A DNA stretch of 37,996 nt from NCBI RefSeq assembly GCF_000613345.1, contig NZ_BAIS01000025.1, positions 1 through 37,996 of the forward strand, in the 5' to 3' direction. This document shows, piece after piece, positions 8,818-19,468 of the stretch. Below the pieces are notes generated by a model. That model saw only the letters and a program-made list of their open reading frames with translations, was not told the DNA's origin and made no database searches. Position 1 is the first letter of the stretch. The number at the start of each line of letters is the position of its first letter. Made by a program: the position numbers and the translations under genes. Origin of the DNA: Prevotella disiens JCM 6334 = ATCC 29426. Its GTDB lineage: Bacteria > Bacteroidota > Bacteroidia > Bacteroidales > Bacteroidaceae.

Positions 8818-10458
8818 ATGCACTATATAATAGGTTTTTTACTAACGGCACTATCTTTTGGCTCACCTGTCCATATTCCCGTACAATTAGCGGGTAACTT
8901 TGGTGAGCCACGCCCCAACCATTTTCATGGCGGTATAGACGTAAAAACCGAACGAGGTGTAAATTTTGGCATCTACACCATTGCCGACGGCTACGTTTCA
9001 CGAGCTATTGTGGGCGAATATGGCTTCGGTAAAGCACTGGTTATCGCCCACCCTAACGGCTATTCAAGTACTTATGTGCATCTCAATCGCTTCGCTCCAC
9101 AAGTGCAAACAGCCGTAGAAAAATGGCAATACCAACACCATACATTCAAAGGCGACATACATTTTAAACCAGGCGAAATACCTGTGCGCAAAGGACAATT
9201 CATAGCTTTAAGTGGCAATACAGGCGCATCGAAAGGACCACACCTCCATTTAGAAATCCATAACACGGCAAATGATAACCTTATGGATCCTTTGAATTGG
9301 CTTTCACAAATAGCTCCCGACAGACAAGCACCAACCGCCTACTCGTTTAAAAGCTATCCACAGCGTGGAAAAGGTGTATTCCAAAATTCAACCGACTCTA
9401 AAATTTATACTTTTGGAACAAATCGCTACCGTGCTTGGGGGTTAGTTGGCTTTGGTACATGGGCTTACGACCACATGGACTCCGTTTACAATAACTACGG
9501 AGTGCGCTACACTGCACTTTATTGCGACGGCAAAAAAGTCTACGAAAGCGATGTAAACAACATACCAACCCAATGCAACCGCATGATAAATGTATGGGGC
9601 GACTTTGAGCATTATGCCAGCAGACGCATTTGGTATCTAAAGTCTTTCCGTGAAGCAGGCAATCGGCTACCATTCATAAAGACCGCAAAAAATGGAGGAA
9701 TCATCAACTTTAACGAGCAACGTGAATACCATTTGCAGTACGTCTTCAAAGATTATTATGGCAATAAAACCGTTAAAGACATCTATGTGGTAGGCACACC
9801 GCAAACCATTCCTCCTGCCAATCCGATACAAGGAAGCTATGCTTTGCTTACCAATCGAGATAACCGCATTATGTTTGGCGCAGCCTTGCTCCATGTACCA
9901 GGAGATTTACTTGCACGTAACACTCTCTTGCAACCCTCGCAAAGCCATTTTGCCGATGCCCTTTCGGCAGCTTTCCGCTTTGCGCCTCTACAAGTTCCGC
10001 TCTTAGACTATACCGATTTAAGCATCAAGGTGGAACGCCCTGCTGCCAATCCACAAAAATATTATATCGCAGCACGCACCGCTCACACCGCAGCAGCCGA
10101 ACCAGCACGCTATTGTGGCGGCAGTTTTGCAAATGGTTGGGTGAAAGGACGAGTGCGAGAATTAGGCTTAACCTACTTCATAGCCTACGACGACAAAGCC
10201 CCCAACATACACCAAACATCGGCAAACCCTACATTTCTTGCCTTCAAACTATCCGACAACCAAAGCGGACTAAACGGATACGAAGCCTACATTGACGATA
10301 AATTCGTGTTGTTTGAACAAGGAAAAGACCCGTCATTCGTTTTCTGCGATTTACGAAAAACGCCGATAACACCTACAAAACAACCACGTACGCTCAAAAT
10401 TATGGCAACCGATAATCGTGGAAATGTAGCAAAATACGAGACAAAAATTACATATTAA
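8818..10458 (+). CDS. Secreted M23-family (LytM-like) metallopeptidase
   Basis: The 546-residue product has a short N-terminal signal (about residues 1-16) and then an M23 domain immediately after it. Zinc ligands are visible as His37 and Asp41 in HFHGGID and His144 in GPHLHLE, with His142 as the catalytic histidine of HxH. Such peptidases cleave peptide bridges in peptidoglycan or serve as regulators of amidases. The C-terminal 350 residues are beta-rich and lack a family I can name; they probably form Ig-like or binding modules. It is followed by a C69 dipeptidase gene 25 bases downstream on the same strand. The domain call is firm, the exact substrate is not. Confidence 0.88.
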   Translation: MHYIIGFLLTALSFGSPVHIPVQLAGNFGEPRPNHFHGGIDVKTERGVNFGIYTIADGYVSRAIVGEYGFGKALVIAHPNGYSSTYVHLNRFAPQVQTAVEKWQYQHHTFKGDIHFKPGEIPVRKGQFIALSGNTGASKGPHLHLEIHNTANDNLMDPLNWLSQIAPDRQAPTAYSFKSYPQRGKGVFQNSTDSKIYTFGTNRYRAWGLVGFGTWAYDHMDSVYNNYGVRYTALYCDGKKVYESDVNNIPTQCNRMINVWGDFEHYASRRIWYLKSFREAGNRLPFIKTAKNGGIINFNEQREYHLQYVFKDYYGNKTVKDIYVVGTPQTIPPANPIQGSYALLTNRDNRIMFGAALLHVPGDLLARNTLLQPSQSHFADALSAAFRFAPLQVPLLDYTDLSIKVERPAANPQKYYIAARTAHTAAAEPARYCGGSFANGWVKGRVRELGLTYFIAYDDKAPNIHQTSANPTFLAFKLSDNQSGLNGYEAYIDDKFVLFEQGKDPSFVFCDLRKTPITPTKQPRTLKIMATDNRGNVAKYETKITY

Positions 10459-10483
10459 ACATTTAATTTTAAACTATATCATT

Positions 10484-12124
10484 ATGAAGAAACTCCTTTT
10501 AGCAGTGATGCTTGTTTGTTCGTTCGGAACAGCAAAGGCATGTACCAACTTCATCGCAACAAAAGGTGCGACAACAGACGGCTCGGTCTATGTAACTTAT
10601 AGTGCCGACGACTACGGATTGTTCACAAATCTCTGCCACTATGCTGCTGGAAAGCACGCAAAAGGCACAAAACGTGAAATCATTGACTACGACTCAGGCG
10701 AAAGCCACGGATTCATTGACGAAGCAGCCGAAACCTACAACGTCATCGGAAACATCAACGAATACCAAGTAAGCATTGGCGAAACCACCTACGGAGGTCG
10801 TGACGAAATGGTAGACCCTAATGGTCAAATCGACTACGGTTCATTGATGTACCTCGGTTTGCAACGCTCTAAGACCGCTCGTGAAGCCATTAAAGTAATG
10901 ACAGAATTGGTAGACAAATACGGATACCAATCAAGTGGCGAAAGCTTTACCATTGCCGACCCTAACGAAGTATGGATTCTCGAAATGATGGGTTGCGGTG
11001 GCGACAAGAAACAAAAGGTGGTTTGGGTAGCAGTTCGCATACCTGACGGCATGATTTCAGGACACGCTAACCAAGCACGCATCGGACAATTCTCAACTTA
11101 CAACACAGAAGTAATCACCTCAAAGAATTGCATTAAGTTTGCAAGAGAAAAAGGTTGGTTCACTGGTAAGGACAAAGATTTCAACTGGAAGATGGTTTAT
11201 GCAGCACCTGACTTTGGCGGTCGCCGCTACTGCGATGCCCGTGTGTGGAGTTTCTTCAATCACTTCTGCGATATGTCTGAATACCTCCCATGGGCAATGG
11301 GTAAAGACAAAAACGCAAAGGATATGCCACTTTGGGTTAAGCCTAACAAGCAAATCACTTTGGAAGATATGAAAATGTCAATGCGCGACCACTATGAAGG
11401 AACAGCCCTCAGCACATTGAACGACTGCGGTCAAGGCTCATGGAACATGCCATACCGCCCTACTCCATTGGAATTTGAATACAACGGTAAGAAGTATTTC
11501 ACAGAACGTCCAGCATCAACCCAACAAAGTGCATTCTCATACGTTTGCCAATTGCGTGGTTGGTTGCCTCGTGAAATCGGTGGTATCATCTGGTTTGCCA
11601 ACGACGAAGGTAACACAACTGTTTATGTGCCAATCTATTGCAGCAACACAGAACGTGCTGAATGCTTCAATACCCCTGGTGCTGACGCAGTAACTTTCTC
11701 TGACAAAAACGCTTTCTGGGTTTGCAACTGGGTAGCAAACATGGTTTATCCACGCTATTCTCAAATGTTCCCATCGCTCAAAGCTGTTCGCGACCGCTTG
11801 GAGAATGAGTACAAGACCAATCAACCACAGATTGAGGCAAAAGCACAAGAACTTTATGCTACCGACAAGGCAGCTGCCATTAAGTTCTTGAACGACTATT
11901 CTGTACAAAAGAGTAACGAAATGCTCGCTGAATGGAAACAACTCGCAACTTATCTCATCGTTAAATTCAACGATATGGCTATCAAGCCAGACAAAGACGG
12001 CAAGTTCCTCCGCACCGAATCAGGCTTCGCTGTACGTCCAGAACGTCCAGGCATGAGTCAAGAAGCTCGCAAAGTGTTAGTAGAAACCACTGGCGACAAG
12101 TTTGAAGTGCCTACACAAAAATAA
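10484..12124 (+). CDS. Secreted C69-family dipeptidase
   Basis: Peptidase family C69 enzymes are N-terminal nucleophile hydrolases that release dipeptides from peptides. The 546-residue precursor has a signal peptide of about 19 residues directly followed by Cys20 in the sequence ACTNFIATKGATTDGS; this cysteine would become the nucleophile after removal of the leader. The downstream blocks NVIGNINEYQVSIGETTYGG and DPNEVWILEMMG are typical of the family, as is the total length. It lies 25 bases after the M23 peptidase gene, so the pair may work together in periplasmic peptide or muropeptide breakdown. A terminator hairpin follows at 12174. Confidence 0.9.
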   Translation: MKKLLLAVMLVCSFGTAKACTNFIATKGATTDGSVYVTYSADDYGLFTNLCHYAAGKHAKGTKREIIDYDSGESHGFIDEAAETYNVIGNINEYQVSIGETTYGGRDEMVDPNGQIDYGSLMYLGLQRSKTAREAIKVMTELVDKYGYQSSGESFTIADPNEVWILEMMGCGGDKKQKVVWVAVRIPDGMISGHANQARIGQFSTYNTEVITSKNCIKFAREKGWFTGKDKDFNWKMVYAAPDFGGRRYCDARVWSFFNHFCDMSEYLPWAMGKDKNAKDMPLWVKPNKQITLEDMKMSMRDHYEGTALSTLNDCGQGSWNMPYRPTPLEFEYNGKKYFTERPASTQQSAFSYVCQLRGWLPREIGGIIWFANDEGNTTVYVPIYCSNTERAECFNTPGADAVTFSDKNAFWVCNWVANMVYPRYSQMFPSLKAVRDRLENEYKTNQPQIEAKAQELYATDKAAAIKFLNDYSVQKSNEMLAEWKQLATYLIVKFNDMAIKPDKDGKFLRTESGFAVRPERPGMSQEARKVLVETTGDKFEVPTQK

Positions 12125-12173
12125 TTTTTCTCATTCATTATTGAATTTAAATTAATTTGTTTTGATTAGTATT

Positions 12174-12208
12174 AGCGTGGTGTCTTATGAAAGGCTCCAC
12201 GCTTTTTT
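12174..12208 (+). terminator. Intrinsic terminator after the C69 dipeptidase gene
   Basis: AGCGTGG at 12174-12180 pairs with CCACGCT at 12197-12203, followed by TTTTTT. It lies 50 bases after the stop of the dipeptidase gene. Confidence 0.8.
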
Positions 12209-12459
12209 ATGCCTCCTCACCGCTTAGAAGGTGGAATAATCCTCTCCTATCCGTCATACAAGCACTTTCTTCCACAAAATAGTAGCTTTCCAATACTCAT
12301 ACACCTTATTCAAGACCTGTTTCCCTGTGGGGATACAGGAGTTTCCCTGTAAGGACACAACTATAAAAGACGAATCGCCGTAACCATTCTATTGTATAAG
12401 TTTCTCAGCAAGCACTATTGGAAGCTCAAAAATATGAGCGTATGGGGGCAAAATAAAAA
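12209..12459. other. Intergenic region between convergent genes with a short direct repeat
   Basis: This gap between the dipeptidase terminator and the groL terminator has no credible ORF on either strand. Its only clear structure is a 20-base direct repeat, GTTTCCCTGTGGGGATACAG at 12319-12338 and GTTTCCCTGTAAGGACACAA at 12341-12360, separated by two bases. Each copy contains a small CCCTGT-NN-GG hairpin-like core. No tRNA or recognised small RNA is visible. Confidence 0.6.
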
Positions 12460-12487
12460 CCCCAAAAGTTCAATCGAACTTTTGGGG
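12450..12487 (-). terminator. Intrinsic terminator of groL
   Basis: A perfect 12-base stem, CCCCAAAAGTTC at 12460-12471 with GAACTTTTGGGG at 12476-12487, has a four-base loop. On the minus strand it is followed by TTTTTATTTTG, giving a U-rich tail 60 bases after the groL stop. Confidence 0.9.
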
Positions 12488-12545
12488 TACACTTATTACC
12501 TAACTTTGTAGAGAGAAAATCCCTCTATTGAATCTTCAAATTGGA

Positions 12546-14183
<1,638 letters not shown>

Positions 14184-14280
14184 TTAATTGTTTGTTTTCC
14201 TAAGTAACTATTTACGATTGCTTCCAACTTTTCAAATAGAAATATTAAACATTTCTTTGCTGAAAGCTATCTTAGTTTGA

Positions 14281-14550
14281 TTATTCTACAACAGCGAGAA
14301 CGTCACTTTGGCGCATCATGAGATACTTTTCGCCATCGTTTTCGATTTCAGTACCAGCATATTTGCCATAGAATACTTGGTCGCCTACTTTCAAAATCAT
14401 ATCTTCATCTTTTGTTCCATTACCTACGGCAACTACTTTACCACGCTGTGGTTTTTCTTTTGCTGTATCAGGAATGATGATTCCACCTACTTTTTGCTCT
14501 GCCTCAATTGGGAGAATAAGCACTCTGTCTGCTAAAGGTTTAATTGTCAT
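14281..14550 (-). CDS. groS: Co-chaperonin GroES (Hsp10)
   Basis: The 89-residue product begins [20 protein letters not shown] and includes the mobile-loop region [20 protein letters not shown], both diagnostic of GroES. It forms the seven-subunit lid of the GroEL chamber. Length is slightly short of the usual 95 but within the normal range. It is the first gene of the groS-groL operon on the minus strand. About 62 bases of leader separate it from a sigma-54-like element at 14622-14637, and TATGACAG repeats lie further upstream. Confidence 0.97.
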   Translation of the reverse strand: MTIKPLADRVLILPIEAEQKVGGIIIPDTAKEKPQRGKVVAVGNGTKDEDMILKVGDQVFYGKYAGTEIENDGEKYLMMRQSDVLAVVE

Positions 14551-14621
14551 AATCGTTATATGTTTTTAATTGTTTATTTTAAGTTCATCTCGAGGAAGAA
14601 ATTAACTTCCAACCATGTTAT

Positions 14622-14637
14622 TACGAAAACCGTGCCA
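14622..14637 (-). promoter_or_regulatory. Sigma-54-like -24/-12 element upstream of groS
   Basis: The minus strand reads TGGCACGGTTTTCGTA. This matches the TGGCACG half of the sigma-54 consensus exactly, with four bases before a degenerate TCGT in place of TTGC. The position fits a leader of about 60 bases. No TAnnTTTG box was seen between it and groS. It is a pattern match only; RpoN is not encoded in this window. Confidence 0.45.
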
Positions 14638-14666
14638 AAACATCTTTTCCACACTTCTAACTTACT

Positions 14667-14695
14667 TATGACAGAATAGTATGACAGTTTGTCGG
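14667..14695 (-). promoter_or_regulatory. TATGACAG direct repeats upstream of groS
   Basis: On the plus strand TATGACAG occurs at 14667-14674 and again at 14680-14687, thirteen bases apart, and the second copy runs into GTTTGTCGG, forming a GACA-GTT-TGTC inverted repeat. The location, 30-70 bases upstream of the sigma-54-like element, would suit a regulator or enhancer binding site for groSL. No regulator can be named. Confidence 0.45.
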
Positions 14696-14716
14696 TTTTC
14701 ATCATTCTAAAACAGA

Positions 14717-14750
14717 AATCCCTACCAGCAGTTTCATGCTGATAGGGATT
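14717..14750 (-). terminator. Terminator of the nhaD-type gene
   Basis: AAATCCCTACCAGCA ends at 14730 and pairs with TGCTGATAGGGATT at 14737-14750. The only imperfect pair is a C/A on the plus strand that becomes a G-U wobble in the minus-strand RNA, followed there by a T-rich stretch. It lies 24 bases past the stop of the antiporter gene. Confidence 0.75.
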
Positions 14751-14773
14751 TCAATAAATTTGTTTTTCTTAAA

Positions 14774-16153
14774 TTACAATGGAGTTGTAAAGATAAAGGT
14801 GCGAATCACATAATAGCAAGCAATACCTGCAAGGTAGCCAATAAATGCTATCCATGTGATTTTCTTCATATACCAACCAAAAGTAATCTTCTCTAAGCCC
14901 ATTACGACAACACCTGCAGCACTACCAATGATAAGCATTGAACCTCCAACACCAGCACAATAAGCAAGCAATTGCCAGAAAATACCATCTCTTGCCATAT
15001 CGCCAACTTCGGTAATAGGATACATACCCATACTACCAGCTACCAAAGGAACGTTATCCACAATAGAAGAAAGTACACCGATGATTCCTGTTACAATATA
15101 ATGATTGCCTTCAAAGACTATATTCAATGATTTTCCAAGATTCATCAAGACACCAATCTCTTGTAGACAAGCTACTGCCATCAAAATGCCAAGGAAGAAG
15201 AGAATGGTAGAAATATCAATGCGTGACAACAAGTTTGTAACACGTTTTGAAAAGCTCTCGCTACCACCTGTGCGGTGCAAATTACGATAAAAGATTTCGG
15301 TAATAGTCCACAATAAACCTAAGACCAACATGATACCAACAAATGGAGGTAAGTGAGTAATTGATTTAAATACAGGAACAAAACAGAGGCCTCCTACACC
15401 AACAGCAAAAATAATCTTGCGTTGTGTACTACCAAACTCACCTTCACTGCTATTTGTTTCACTAACTTCACTATTGTTTTCCATTTCCCCTTTTAACATA
15501 GTTTGTAAAATAAAGGCTGGGACAAGCATAGAAACAAGAGAAGGTATAAATATTTCGCTGATAACTCCAGCTGCCGTAATCATTCCAGCATTCCACAACA
15601 TTATGGTTGTAACATCACCAATTGGAGAGAAAGCTCCACCTGAGTTTGCAGCAATAATAACAAGTGCCGCATAAATCATACGGTCAGACTTATTCGAAAC
15701 TAATTTGCGCAAAATCATAATCATTACAATACTTGTTGTCAAATTATCAAGAATTGCCGAAAGAATAAATGTCATAAACGCAATGCGCCATAACAAACCG
15801 CGCTTCGATTTGGTCTTCATTACATTCTTTACCCAATTGAAACCGCCATTTTGGTCTACAATTTCAACAATGGTCATAGCACCCATTAAGAAGAACAACG
15901 TGGTAGAAGTATCGCCAAGATGTTCTACAATTACAGAATTGGCAAACTCTGCAATGCGTCCAGTCCATTCTTTTGCATCTCCTGCGTGCATGAGTTGTAA
16001 AAATGGAGTTGGGTCAAACATGTAGAGTGTCCAGCAGAATACGAACATCAACAAAGCAATAGCAGCCTTGTCGATTTTTACTAAGCTTTCAGTGGCTATC
16101 AATGCATAGCCAAGAACAAAGACGATGATAATCGCGATTGTTAGTGTTGACAT
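14774..16153 (-). CDS. nhaD: NhaD-type Na+/H+ antiporter (ion transporter superfamily)
   Basis: The 459-residue product is a polytopic inner-membrane protein with about 11-12 hydrophobic segments. It contains family blocks such as FILSAILDNLTTSIVMIMIL and ANSGGAFSPIGDVTTIMLW, the latter characteristic of NhaD proteins. NhaD exchanges cytoplasmic Na+ or Li+ for protons. The frame is open to a GTG at 16210, but that position overlaps a TAnnTTTG box, so I choose the ATG at 16153 (MSTLTIAIIIVF), which directly precedes the first membrane helix. It stands alone on the minus strand, with its own terminator. Confidence 0.9.
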   Translation of the reverse strand: MSTLTIAIIIVFVLGYALIATESLVKIDKAAIALLMFVFCWTLYMFDPTPFLQLMHAGDAKEWTGRIAEFANSVIVEHLGDTSTTLFFLMGAMTIVEIVDQNGGFNWVKNVMKTKSKRGLLWRIAFMTFILSAILDNLTTSIVMIMILRKLVSNKSDRMIYAALVIIAANSGGAFSPIGDVTTIMLWNAGMITAAGVISEIFIPSLVSMLVPAFILQTMLKGEMENNSEVSETNSSEGEFGSTQRKIIFAVGVGGLCFVPVFKSITHLPPFVGIMLVLGLLWTITEIFYRNLHRTGGSESFSKRVTNLLSRIDISTILFFLGILMAVACLQEIGVLMNLGKSLNIVFEGNHYIVTGIIGVLSSIVDNVPLVAGSMGMYPITEVGDMARDGIFWQLLAYCAGVGGSMLIIGSAAGVVVMGLEKITFGWYMKKITWIAFIGYLAGIACYYVIRTFIFTTPL

Positions 16154-16209
16154 TTTGTTAGTTAATTTTAAATTGGTAAATGTTATATTACATATTTTGT
16201 AAACGCCCA

Positions 16210-16217
16210 CAAAGGTA
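16210..16217 (-). promoter_or_regulatory. Probable nhaD promoter -7 box
   Basis: The minus strand reads TACCTTTG at 16217-16210, matching TAnnTTTG, and leaves a leader of about 50 bases before the ATG at 16153. No clear TTTG was found at -33. Its position rules out the upstream GTG start. Confidence 0.55.
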
Positions 16218-16294
16218 AAGAAAAGTAATGATGTGTAAAACCTTTTTAAAGGATATTTTTACAAAAAAAAACGTGCGAATAGGTTTATTTATAG

Positions 16295-16302
16295 TATATT
16301 TG
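16295..16302 (+). promoter_or_regulatory. Probable promoter -7 box of the Nudix operon
   Basis: TATATTTG at 16295-16302 matches TAnnTTTG. The ATG at 16320 is only 17 bases away, so the leader would be about 10 bases. The -33 element is not recognisable. Confidence 0.5.
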
Positions 16303-16319
16303 TAGAAAATTCTTGATTT

Positions 16320-16715
16320 ATGGAAAAGAAACTATTAAATATAGTATGCGCTGTCGTTCGCAAAGACGATAAATATCTGTGCATGCAACGCTTACGGAAA
16401 GGACCTGACTATATTTCTGAGAAATGGGAATTTCCAGGTGGAAAAGTAGAAGAAAATGAAACAGATTTCGATGCTTTGCGCCGAGAAATAAAGGAAGAAA
16501 TGGATTGGGATATTTATGTGGGCAGCAAGTTGGGCAACATAAAATACGATTATCCCGACTTCAGTATTGTTCTTTCTGCCTACGATTGCATGGCTCGTAA
16601 CGAAGATTTCAAGCTCCTTGAACACATCGATTCACGTTGGCTCACCAAAGAAGATTTCGATTCTATTGAATGGACTGCTGCTGATAAAGAACTCATAAAG
16701 GAAATATGGAAATAA
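16320..16715 (+). CDS. Nudix hydrolase, MutT/NudG-like
   Basis: The 131-residue protein carries a Nudix box, GKVEENE followed by REIKEEMDW, in the order G-x5-E-x7-REU-x-EE. The usual Gly near the end of the box is Asp. The N-terminus, IVCAVVRKDDKYLCMQR, and the segment WEFPGGKVE resemble MutT-type enzymes that hydrolyse 8-oxo-dGTP or modified CTP. Its role is probably nucleotide-pool sanitation in the cytoplasm. It overlaps the next gene by 10 bases (ATGGAAATAA), indicating translational coupling in a three-gene operon with the B3/4 protein and a DNA ligase. Substrate identity is inferred from family only. Confidence 0.88.
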   Translation: MEKKLLNIVCAVVRKDDKYLCMQRLRKGPDYISEKWEFPGGKVEENETDFDALRREIKEEMDWDIYVGSKLGNIKYDYPDFSIVLSAYDCMARNEDFKLLEHIDSRWLTKEDFDSIEWTAADKELIKEIWK

Positions 16716-17371
16716 TTGTTAGTAAAGAAATTGATTCAGTTTGCCCTAATTTTGTGGGTGCATGTGTGGAAGCAAAAGTAAAGAACACTAAATATTGTCA
16801 GCCTCTTTGGGACGAAATCAACAAATTAGGCGAGAAATATAAAGCAGAACTGACCACCGAAACATTAAAAGATAGGTCGGGTATTGCTGCTACACGCCGT
16901 GTTTATCGTGCTTGTGGTAAAGACCCTTCTCGCTATCGACCAGCATCTGAGGCGCTTATTCGTCGTATGTTGCAAGGCAAAGACTTGTATCAAATTGACA
17001 CTTTGGTAGACCTTATCAATTTAGCTTCTATGGCTTTTGGTTACAGTATTGGCGGATTCGATGCTGATAAATTTGTGGGTAACACTTTAACTTTGGGTAT
17101 TGGTAAAGAAGGTGAGCCCTATGAAGGCATTGGACGAGGCATGATTAACATTCATGGGCTACCCGTTTATCGCGATGCAATAGGCGGTGTAGGTACTCCA
17201 ACTTCCGACCATGAGCGCACAAAAATAACGATTGAAACAACCCACCTATTGGTGTTAATCAACGGATATGATGGCGATGAAGAGTCTGTAAGACAAAATG
17301 CAGAGTTTATACAAACACTTTTAGAGAAATATTGCGAAACAACTGAAAGTTCTTATAAAATCTATAGATAA
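16706..17371 (+). CDS. B3/B4 tRNA-editing-domain protein (PheRS beta-related)
   Basis: The 221-residue protein matches the free-standing B3/B4 domain family, related to the editing module of the phenylalanyl-tRNA synthetase beta subunit. Supporting segments are SGIAATRRVYRACGKDPSRY, then RPASEALIRRMLQGK, and DLINLASMAFGYSIGGFD, in the usual order. Such proteins may remove mischarged amino acids from tRNA or bind RNA, but the biochemical role is not established for most of them. It starts inside the end of the Nudix gene and ends 9 bases before the ligase gene, so the three are co-transcribed. The length is typical. Confidence 0.85.
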   Translation: MEIIVSKEIDSVCPNFVGACVEAKVKNTKYCQPLWDEINKLGEKYKAELTTETLKDRSGIAATRRVYRACGKDPSRYRPASEALIRRMLQGKDLYQIDTLVDLINLASMAFGYSIGGFDADKFVGNTLTLGIGKEGEPYEGIGRGMINIHGLPVYRDAIGGVGTPTSDHERTKITIETTHLLVLINGYDGDEESVRQNAEFIQTLLEKYCETTESSYKIYR

Positions 17372-17380
17372 AGGAAAATC

Positions 17381-19346
17381 ATGCAAAACGATAAGATGAC
17401 ACACATGCGAGAACTCGTTGATAAATTGAACGAGGCCTCTAACACTTATTATAATGGTCAGAACGAAATAATGTCTGACCACGAATGGGACGCTGCTTTC
17501 GATGAATTGAAACACTTGGAAGAAGAAATGGGTACGATTTTACCTGATTCTCCTACGGCAAACGTAAGTGCTGACAGCATTGCTGGTGAAAAGGAAGAAC
17601 ATGAATTTGCTGCATTGTCGTTGGCTAAAACAAAGAAAACTACCGACCTTTTGAAATGGTCAGAAGGAAAACCTATTTGGATTTCTTGGAAATTAGATGG
17701 TTTGACACTTGTTGTTACATACGATAAAGGCAAACTTTCTAAGGTTGTAACGCGAGGAAATGGACATATTGGCACTAATATCACCCACCTTGCACCAGCC
17801 ATTGCAGGTATCTTGCCAACTATTACAGACAAAGGGCATGTTGTTATTCGTGGTGAAGCATTATAAGCTATTCGGATTTTAATGTTTTCAATATGGAAAC
17901 GGGGGAAGAATACGCCAACCCACGCAACCTTGCTTCGGGTTCATTGACGTTGAAAAACATTGAAACCTTGAAAGAACGCCATTTACATTGGATACCTTTC
18001 ACACTTGTTTATAGCGATGAGCCGTTTAATTCGTGGGGCGCTCAAATGGATTATCTTACTAAATTAGGTTTCAAAACGGTTGAACACGAAGCTATCAATG
18101 TGCCAAATATTGAAAACATAGATGCGACCATTGAGAATTGGACACACAAGTTAAATTCTTTCGACTATCCCGTTGACGGCTTAGTCATTTGCTTTGACGA
18201 TATTGCTTATGCTACAACTGGTTCTGTAACAGGTCATCATGCTACTCGTGGAGGCTATGCTTTTAAGTGGCAAGACGAAAGTGCTAAAACAGAATTAGAA
18301 TATATCGAATGGTCATGTGCTGCCTCTACCATTTCGCCTGTTGCGGTTTTTAAACCAGTTGAACTAGAAGGTACAACCGTAAAGCGTGCAAGTCTATGTA
18401 ATATTTCAGAATGTGAACGACTTGGCATAGGCGGTAAAGGTACTAAAATTTCCGTTATCAAAGCTAATAAAATTATTCCAAAGGTGATAGAAGTTTTACA
18501 AACAGAGGGGAAACTATCTATTCCAACAGAATGTCCAGTATGTAAATCTCCTACTGAAGTGGTAGTTAGCTCAAGTAGTGAAACTAAAACTTTACATTGT
18601 ACCAACCCTAATTGTGCAGCAAAAGAACTGAAAAAATTTGTTCGTTTCGTATCAAAAGAAGGTGTAAACATTGACGGACTTTCCGAGCAAACCCTACAAA
18701 AGTTTATCAATCTTGGTTGGATAAATCAATATGCCGATATTTTTCACCTCCATGAACATGCCAACGATTTAAAAATAATGGAAGGATTTGGTGATAAGAG
18801 TGTACTGAATTTACTTCGTGCGATTGACAAAGCTAAAATTGTAGAGGCTAAAAATCTACTTTTTTCCCTATCTATTCCGTTAGTGGGACAAGATGTTTGT
18901 AGCCGTTTATTGTCAGCTTATCCATTTAATGAACTCATTATGAAGCACGTTTAGCTACCGATTCTGCCGAATTTTCTAACATTGCAGGTATCGGACCAGA
19001 GAAGAGTGCCAGCTTTATTGCATGGATTCAGGCGGAAGAAAACATAAAACGCTTAGACAATTTATTAGTAGAATTGAAAATAACCCAACCCGTTGTAAAA
19101 GAAATTGGTACTCGGTGCAATGGACTAACCTTTGTTGTAACAGGCGATGTTCACCATTACAAGAATAGAAACGAACTGAAAGCCTACATCGAAAGCCAAG
19201 GTGGAAAAGTTACAGGGAGCGTATCCAAATCAACAAACTACCTTATCAATAATGATGTAAATAGCACTTCTGAGAAAAATAAGAAGGCACGACAATTCGA
19301 AATTCCTATTATATCAGAAAATGAATTTGTGGAAAAGTTTACATAA
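17381..19346 (+). CDS. ligA: NAD-dependent DNA ligase (LigA type), two frame breaks
   Basis: NAD-dependent ligases seal nicks using an adenylated lysine. The N-terminal part has the Ia domain (YYNGQNEIMSDHEWDAAF) and the adenylation motif SWKLDG with catalytic Lys104. The middle part contains GEEYANPRNLASGSL, the OB fold, a four-cysteine zinc finger (CPVC...CTNPNC) and HhH repeats. The third part is a BRCT domain (GLTFVVTGDVHHYKNRNEL). The frame breaks near 17861-17865, where one A restores GEALISYSDF, and near 18941, where one base restores an EARLATDSAEF reading. The corrected product of about 655 residues resembles the shorter ligase subtype common in Clostridia and gut Bacteroidales, suggesting it may be a second ligase. 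Sequencing error or decay are both possible. Confidence 0.85.
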
Positions 19347-19431
19347 TTACAGCATTAAATATTCAAAAGAATATACTATCGTAATAATTTGAAATCCGAT
19401 ATATTATAAATACATACCGATTCACAATAGC

Positions 19432-19468
19432 AAAGAGCCTATTTAACCTTCCAAAATAGGCTCTTTAC
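19432..19468 (+). terminator. Hairpin terminator after ligA
   Basis: AAAGAGCCTATTT at 19432-19444 pairs with AAATAGGCTCTTT ending at 19466, a 13-base stem with a short loop, 85 bases after the ligase stop. The tail is only weakly T-rich. The same GAGCCTATTTT core occurs at 37903, together with a shared 15-base motif further downstream. Confidence 0.75.

Noticed and set aside
16154..16210. GTG start giving an extra 19 residues in the NhaD-type protein
   Set aside because: It overlaps the TACCTTTG box on the minus strand.
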